From assembly GCF_021018805.1 (NCBI RefSeq), contig NC_086259.1:15219001-15283000 (forward strand): a DNA stretch of 64,000 bases. The letters run 5' to 3'. The notes below the pieces were generated by a model, which was not told the DNA's origin, did not search any database, and worked only from the letters and a program-made list of their open reading frames with translations. Position 1 is the stretch's first letter, and every line of letters starts with the position of its first letter. Of this stretch, positions 56,501-64,000 are shown in pieces. A program made the position numbers and the translations under genes. This DNA is from Prinia subflava. Lineage: Eukaryota; Chordata; Aves; Passeriformes; Cisticolidae.

Positions 56501-59468
56501 GAAATGTGTTCAAGTTCTAAGAATGGGAAAAGCTCTTCCACTCCTTTAGGGGCACTTTTGGAGCCTTCCCCCACACCAGGAATTCACTGAGGGAATAAAG
56601 CTGAGAACAACAATGCACAAACCTGAAAGTCACAGACATTCAGGTTCATCTGTTTGGTCCTGTTATGACAGAAATCATTACGAGTTTGACAGATTTATTT
56701 ATAAAGACTTGCTTCAATATTTAAAGTACATCTATTCCAACATTCCTCATTTCAAGCTCGGCTGTGGATCAAGATGAAAGAAAAATTAAATTGTATATTG
56801 AAGAGCTGTTAATTGAACTGCACTGCATTTAGCAAGGGAGCATCAGCTTCAGGCAGTCAATACTACAGAGAATTTTTAATGTACTGTATCACTAGATTGT
56901 CAGTTTGTATTGGAGAATGCAAACAGACTGCTTCGACTGATGATAAAGCCCTGGAAACTTCTAAGTTGTTAAGGGGAGAAAATGTTATTTTGCTTTGATA
57001 TATTGTGACAAAGTTGTTGATGGAAGCAGGAAGAACATTTTCTTAGGTGAATATTATTTGAATATCAAATTCTGATTGCTTGGTTTTCATTCTTTTAGTG
57101 GGTAAAGACTGGGTTCTGATTTTTCTTTTGGGGAGAAAATCAAGTTCCTCAGAACTCTTGGACTCGCACAAATGGTACTTTACAATTTGAGCAGGTCTGA
57201 AAGTCTCATTTAAAAATATTAGTTCTTTCCAGATATAATTCTAAAAAATAGCATATCAAAAAGCTTTAGAAATTCTTTAGAAAAATGTTATCTCTTTTTC
57301 CTAAGGCAGTGTTAATTTCTTTTGTAGTTAATCTTTTGCACTGGAATTTAGTACATTTATAGTTAAAGATTCTTTTTAACAGCTAAATTATTTAAGCACG
57401 TCTTCTGGGGTAACATGGTCTGTTTGGTGTTAAGTATGAAATACTTTTTATTTCATTTTCTTCACTGATAAAAAGGAAATAACTAGAGGCATTTGTAGAA
57501 CCAGAACAGATTTAGGACTGTGGTGTTAGATTAAAGATGTTCTATTCTAAGACATAGCTTGTTACAGTTGTCATACTTAGGGATAAAATTCTTCCTTTTG
57601 GTGTTCCTTACAGGGATTAAAGTTCACCTTCAGAAAAAGCAAAGCAAGTCTGAAACTTGTTAATAATGCTTAGATGTCAGTCTGTAGTGTTCTCCATAAA
57701 TGTGTAGGTCTCAAGGAAGTGGTAAAGCATAAGAATTCCATATATTGTCCTCTCTTGAAGCAGAAAGGTCTTTCATGAAGGGTGGGTTTAGTCTACTTCA
57801 TCTTGGTGCCTTTATAGCATCTGAGGAGACTGAGAGTGTCTTTCTTTTCAACACTCAAATTTTATGCAGAAGAAGAGAGTTTCCATTTGTATAAAGGAAG
57901 AGTCTTCATTAGTATGAAAACATTAATGGCTTCAAAAGACCTCCTTGCCCTGTGGTACTGAAATCTCACCAAACTGGTGGAAGTCTTGTGACTCCAAACC
58001 AAAACAGCAAAATCCACTCTTTTTAAGTACCTGACTTTGCTTCATTAGTCTGGGGTTCTACAGACAAACTTTGTGCAGATCTGGCAGCAGCTGTTTGGGG
58101 AGGTCAGAGGTGTTTAAACAGATTTAATCCTGTAGCTGCTCTCCCTGGTAGGCTGATGTTGCTGAAGTCAGAATGGATGATCCTTACATGCTGGCAACTT
58201 ACTGTTGCATTTCCCAATTTTTCTAGTGGTTTACCCTTAGTAATGTCTTGAAATATTTCTCCCCATGTGAAAAATTGCAAGAAGGAAGATAGTTCATGTT
58301 GTGAAAACCCTGGTATTTTGACTTAGAGATCAAAAAGTTAGGGTCTGTATCAAAGGTGGGCATTTGATTTAAAGAATATCCTGTAAATATTTGAACTTAG
58401 AGTAGTGTGCTACTAACTGTATTTTTGGAAGATTACAATAGCTGAAATACTACCCTTAAAAGCTGTATAAACCCCCCTAATTCATATTAAAAGATGTAAT
58501 TTCAATAGCTAAAATGCTTGTATGCAATTGAAGTTAAAATCATCGTGTTGTATGAATATTACTTTGAATATTTGCTTGAAACAGTAATGTAGAGCAACAT
58601 GTTCAGTGACTTTGCTACACTTGTCTGAGGCAGTGTTTGACAATGTGAATACATATGGTAATGTTCAAAAACCCTTTACATGACAGCTTGACAATCAGTG
58701 TAATTAAGATAATTCTCCAAAGCTCTGGTAAATGCCATCCATCAGAGGTCAGCTTGAAATTGTGCAGAAATAAACTGAAATTCTTCAATTTTATTTCTTT
58801 GTAGGTAAATCCTGTATTGTCTGTATACTGGGTAGTTATCTGATATGAGGGCCTGATTTTGAGAGCCATTGTAGCAGATTTAGTGTAGGATACATGGATA
58901 AATCTATTAATGTAGTTGGAAATTAAAAAAAAAATGCAATTGAGATGGCCAGGAACACGAGGTCTCCACAATGGGTTCTGTTTTATTGTTGGAAGAATGG
59001 AAACTTTGTTTCTGTGGAACAAGGTTGAGTGGCTTCTCTCTGACTCTAAGATAGTTAAAGTTTAAATGTTAATAAGCTTCAAGAAGATGTGCATGCATGT
59101 TTCCTTTTCTCTTTTTTTTTATTAGACTACTAGTTAATTTGTGCAAACTCCTCATCTCCAGGCAATCTGATTAAAAAAATGGTATGTTTCCTGTTTCTTT
59201 ATGCACTGTGTAGCTGCATGAGGCAATATCTTTAAAATGTAAAAAAGCCTACAAAATGCACAGTCTGATAACAACAACAAATCTAATCTAAAGTGACAAC
59301 TGGGAGACTTTCCCAGACGTTTTTCTCTTTAATGTAACATGACTTTAAATTGATGCAGCCCCACAGTGATTGAAAAACTCTCAGAGCTTGTCTCCCATGA
59401 TTACATTTCTGATCTGTACAACTTAATTTTTTAACTGGGTGAGTCTCACTTTTGTGAACGAGCAGTTT

Positions 59469-59564
59469 GTCTCTGTTTTACCAGGCTGAGTCTCACGGAG
59501 GCAGAAGCAATGGAACAGTAATACTGTGAAAAGTCATATTCCTGATAGTGATTCTAGCCAGAAA
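59469..59564 (+). repeat. Dispersed repeat, copy 1
   Basis: Shares the block CATATTCCTGATAGTGATTC and flanking similarity (GAGTCTCAC, CAATGGAACAGTAATACT) with 61284-61380 in the same orientation. The family is not recognised. Confidence 0.6.
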
Positions 59565-61283
59565 CTTGGGCTTGTTCTTTCTCTGAACGATGCAGAAGTC
59601 AGCTGGTGGGTGAGGCACTGTGTTGAGTGCTGGTTTATACTTCCACAGTGAATTTAATGTTACATTAACAGACTTTGAGTAACTTCCCCCCTCTCAAAAT
59701 ACCTTCGTTACAGCATTTTAAATCTGCTTGAGGTTCTTTATATCTTCAAATCTGGTTCTTTTTTTTTAATTTTTTTTTAAATTTTATTTTTGAGTTTTAT
59801 TACAATGGGATATCTGTTGTGCAATACCTTAAGCCAACAGACAAACATAAAACCCTGTTAGGGTTCCCGACCTGCTTTATTGTGAAACAAGTCACTTCAT
59901 ATTTAATAATGAATTGAAACAGTATATTTTATATAGAGAAGATATGAAGGATAAAACGACAATATTTTAAACCATTATTCCAATGTAAGTTTTAGTGACT
60001 TCCAAGTTTCTTGTTATAATTTCGGTAATTGACTGTAAGACTTTACCAGATCTACTTACTAAATTGAAAGAAGCATCTCTTTGCTCAAGTACACTTTCTC
60101 TTATTTTTCTGTCCCTACTCCAAGTGTCAGCCTCAGGGCCAGTGGGACAGCACAGTCAAGGCAGTTACTGGGGCTGTGTCTCCCCAGATGGGATGGGAAT
60201 GAGGCACCTGCAATTAGGAATGTGGGCAAGGAGCAATGTCTGGAGCTGGAAGGAGTGGAGGAAGGTGGAGCAGCACATGGGAAAAGGGCAGATGAGAAGG
60301 TGAAAACTTGATACTGGCCACAGTTTTTGCTTTGAGTATAGTTGGAAAGCCAAGAATTGGTTTGTAACTTCCATAAATTGTTGAAAATTGCTTTTTTTTT
60401 GATAATCCTCATTTTATCCCAGCTTCCTCTTGATATATTTCCAGTACAGAAGTACATAAATTCTCATTTACCTTTTCATTTACCTTTAAAAATGTATAAA
60501 GATTGAAGAATGATATATGTATAGCAATATTTTATAATATGTGTAATTGCTCCTGGGCCTGCTTTCTAGATCAGTGTGCAGGAAAAATGGTCATGTGTAA
60601 GAAGAAATGTCCTGTGGTCAGTTTTGTAGTACAAATTCCAAAAATCTGTTATTTATTTCTTTATTGCTTCTCTCAGAAGCAGAAAATGATGCCCATGGGT
60701 AGACACAGTGGTTGGTTGATATCAGTTGGAAATAAAAAGAAATAAAAGCCTTTGAAATGTAGTAGCTGTGTTTTATATCAGTGATGCATCAAAGTGTGTT
60801 GTACTTATGAGATTGTGCCTGACTTATGCCAGGGTAGAGCAATTGGGTTTTCAGAAGACTTTGGATTTAATCCATAAAACAGTGGACAATATGCAGGACA
60901 GGCAACAGGCACAACAGATAAACTTTCTGAAGGAGGCAGCAGTGAGTTGAATGTTGTAGTCCTTAGGAATGTTTCAGCTACCTTGATTAAAGGTCTGGAG
61001 GTGCTGGAGGAAAAAAATGGAACAACAGTTCTGTTAGAACATAGAATTTTTGGAATACTCCAGTAGAATGTAAACCTGGTGAAAATTTAAGATGCCAATT
61101 TAAATCTAATATTATATTTTCCACAAGGTTTAGTAACCAAGCATTTTATTTGATACTTTTGTTGCTTGAACAAAAAAAGTACTATTTTGTGATCTATGTT
61201 TTTGGATATATCTTCTGATGATGATGATTTCAATCTTGATTTCAAGTCCTTTTTTTAGTTTAGTTTGCATGTGGGAGCTGATT

Positions 61284-61380
61284 GTTTCTGCCTTAAGATG
61301 GTGAGTTTCATTGGTGGAAGACCAATGAGACTGTAATACTCTGAAATATAATATTCCTGATAGTGATCCTGGTCAGCAAC
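61284..61380 (+). repeat. Dispersed repeat, copy 2
   Basis: A related copy of 59469-59564, with core AATATTCCTGATAGTGATCC. About 75-85 percent similar by eye over roughly 95 bp. It may be an unclassified old transposon. Confidence 0.6.
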
Positions 61381-64000
61381 CAGGATCCATCCAGGAACTA
61401 TAACCTACTTGTAAGAGTATTATTTCATAGTGCTTCTACACTTAATTAATAGAGCCATCAGGACAGTGCTTAGCCTGCCAAAATGGTCAAGTCATTGGCC
61501 AACATAAACATGGATGTAGAGACTTCCTGACAGGCATCCACCAACGCCTGGGAATTATGGCCATGCAACCATATCAGAATGCACATCTGTATTATAAACT
61601 ACTCAAACTACTTCATCTGTTCAGTTGTATAAATCTAGTGTCTTAAGAAATTTGTTACCAAAAAAAGTTCAGTTGAGTTTGTAAGAAAGCAGCGAAAACT
61701 TTGCATCTGCAGGATGATTTTTCAGGATCACTACTTTTTGGGTTTTTTTTTTTTTGCCCTTAAGATAAAGTAAATGTGTTCTGTTGTATTTGATTTGTTT
61801 GAGAAATCAAACAATTCACTATTTAATTGGCTTTTTGTCTCTGTGACTTCTATTTTATTTTAACATCAGCTGTTCTCTTCGTGGTGCTGGTTTGCTAAAG
61901 GTCCATTCTGGTATGGAAAAAGCTGAGGGATCAACATTGCATTTCAAGTAGTTCAGCCGTGTCTTTGGTGTCTGATCCAAATCGTGTCCAGTTCAGTTCT
62001 TCAGTCACTGGATTGGACTCATGGAGTCCTATATGGAGTCCTGTATGGAGTTGGAGTGGATTTATTTTTCTTCATGTGCCAAACACTGGAATTACTTGCA
62101 ATTTTTCTTTCTTTCTCTTTCCATGCCAACTTCTGGAGGAGGGATATGGTCAGAGAATATGAGTAATTGAGATTTCTACCTTTATGCCTATCTCTAAGTC
62201 CCCCACAGTTGAAAAGAGCCCTCTCAGCAGAGCTGTTTTTGGTGGTGAGTTGATTCCTGCACACAGACTTTCTCCACCCTGTATCAGCAGCCTGTGGGGT
62301 TTGCATTTTGAGACCTCACCTAACCCATCTTTACCAAGGTGACTGTGGGTTTATCTGGATTCACCCTTAGGGATATTTTTAATTAGAAATAAAGGAATGA
62401 ATATATTACTTTAAATTATTTTGATGAAAGAATTCCTGCATTGTCATTAACAATGAGTTAAATGAGCTAAAACTTCCCTCTAGTTCCCTATCTTTTGATG
62501 AGGAAACAAAGCAGTTCTTTGCATGATTAAGATTTGTGGTATCATGCCTGAAATGAGAAGCCATAATATATACTTTATAATTTATGTAGGTTTTTTAACT
62601 CTTACATGACCACTCTTCTTTTTGTGCCTGTTTTGACAGCTGGTTATGTTACGTTTTCCTTTGATTTGAGATGCTGACATAAGTTTGTCTCTGTTTTTGT
62701 TTTTCCTTTATTGCTAAGGAGGTTGTTTGATTCCTTAGGCACCTCAAAGGGAGTTGACATTGACAATTCCTGAGGCTCTTTAGAAACTTCAGATCTGGTT
62801 GGTTTGAGACCCATTAGACACAATATGAATTTTTGATAGCTAGTGATGATTAAAACTTAGCAAGGTGTGTGAAAACATGTGGAAAACCTCAGGGCAACAC
62901 GATTAGCCCTTCAGTCATTTGAGGAGTGCCAGGAGTTCAGAAAGCTGATTGCCAGTAGCAGTTTTGCAGTATTTTACTGACATTACCATGTAGCAGCAGT
63001 TTGAACAACATGTACACAGAACAGTTAGAGAAGCAATATAGGTTATTTGCTCTTGGAGAAAGGTGATTATTCCAGTAAAAAAAGAAAAGGATTAAATTTT
63101 GTTGTTGATAGAGCTCTTGGCTGAATCTCAGAATATATTATTTTGTAACAGTGTGGTTTGAGTTGTTGACCTCTTCAGTATTTCTAATTGTTTCTGCTAT
63201 AATACCTCCTCACAGAGTTTAGGTAAAAAAGCTCTCCATGCCAAGTGTCAGCTGCCAAATAAAATCATCAGATGGTCTTTAATATCTTGAGACATTTTAC
63301 AAGAAAGGTGTAATCATTTGCCTCATGGATTTTGATTTATCTCCATTCTAACCTCAGCCTTGCTACTATCAAGAACCATTAAATATTGCAAGAGTTAGAA
63401 TTTTCACAGAAAAGTTGCAGATGCATTATTACATCCCTCATTTTTGTGAATGGAAATTGATTCCTGTGTCTGGGAGCACTGGACTCATCGTGCATCATTT
63501 TGAGTGGCTGGTTTGGAACACGAGCAGAACGACTGAGGTGGAATATTTGGGATCAGTGGGTTGTTGACATGGGATATTTTCCTGTTGGCTTTAATTCAAT
63601 CTTGAGCACAACAAAAGGCAGCATAATTGGCTTGAACTGTGGGTCTGAAGATGGCAGGTTATTTAAAATACAGGGTAACACAAACTGGAACACTAATACC
63701 TTAAGAGTAGCAAAGGTGCATATTCTGCTAAATAAACTTCAGTAATTACTTTAGGGGGTTTTCCTCTGCAACATTGTAATTTTTCTAGTTTATATTCTTC
63801 ACAGACTGCTGACCACAGTGACAGTTTTGCTGTTCTTGTATAAAATAACTCACACATGTGTGCACCTGGTCTTCATTACTGTTACATTGCATATATGGTA
63901 ATGGCAGAATGGGAAATTTTCTTTTCTGATTTCTGCTGATGACGCCTTGTTTCAGGCACAGCACTTTACAAATACATTGTTCATTAAGTGTCAGTATCCA

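Larger units (their letters stand above)
45784..64000. other. WWOX intron 5 (incomplete)
   Basis: More than 18 kb of AT-rich intron running off the window. Contents recognised: the (ATTTTTT)n array at 46893-46972, candidate conserved noncoding blocks at 47255-47640 and 49490-49800, a GC-rich island at 53227-53505, and a pair of related dispersed repeats at 59469-59564 and 61284-61380. Exon 6 (expected to begin with a HKAKVEAM-like peptide) was not found. Confidence 0.8.

Noticed and set aside
45784..64000. Search for WWOX exon 6
   Set aside because: No segment encoding the expected continuation (HKAKVEAM-like start) with splice sites was found. It is taken to lie beyond the window.

Overview
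The window is vertebrate nuclear DNA, almost certainly from a bird. Two multi-exon protein genes have vertebrate GT-AG introns, the clearest mobile element is a CR1 LINE (the dominant avian retrotransposon), and no mammalian-type SINEs or L1 elements are visible. The species cannot be fixed from the sequence. No bacterial, plasmid, phage or CRISPR-like content was seen, and I found no new multi-gene system. The interest lies in repeats, promoter architecture and splicing.

Layout. Positions 1-2,380 are GC-rich 5' flank with no recognisable gene. NDRG4 occupies about 2,380-21,690 on the plus strand. It has two alternative first exons: a CpG-rich upstream one with its ATG at 2,693, and a TATA-containing one with its ATG at 10,779. 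Twelve shared constitutive coding exons, one 39-bp in-frame cassette exon (18,708-18,746) and a 2.2-kb 3' UTR with poly(A) signals at 21,651 and 21,667 follow. Every splice junction keeps the frame, and the products (339/352 aa from the downstream promoter, 390/403 aa from the upstream one) have the family architecture. An interruption-free 419-bp (TTCCC)n/(AAGGG)n pentanucleotide array sits 191 bp upstream of the first shared exon.

The intergenic segment is only about 2.6 kb. It ends in a 5'-truncated CR1 element on the minus strand (about 23,637-24,138) that abuts the WWOX promoter. WWOX starts at 24,314 (plus strand). Exons 1-5 (107 coding, 65, 58, 179 and 107 bp) are present and encode residues 1-172: both WW domains, the nuclear localisation signal and the beginning of the short-chain dehydrogenase domain. 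The remaining exons lie beyond the window, which ends inside intron 5 (more than 18 kb).

Base composition changes sharply at WWOX exon 1. Everything to the left is GC-rich with dense small exons. Everything to the right is AT-rich intron with sparse exons, a (ATTTTTT)n heptamer array, ancient repeat remnants and a few candidate conserved noncoding elements.

The two genes do not act in one pathway. NDRG4 is a cytoplasmic alpha/beta-hydrolase-fold pseudoenzyme of heart and nervous system. WWOX is a WW-domain adaptor and putative oxidoreductase with tumour-suppressor and neuronal roles. Their adjacency appears to be a feature of genome order in this lineage, because in human they are far apart on 16q.
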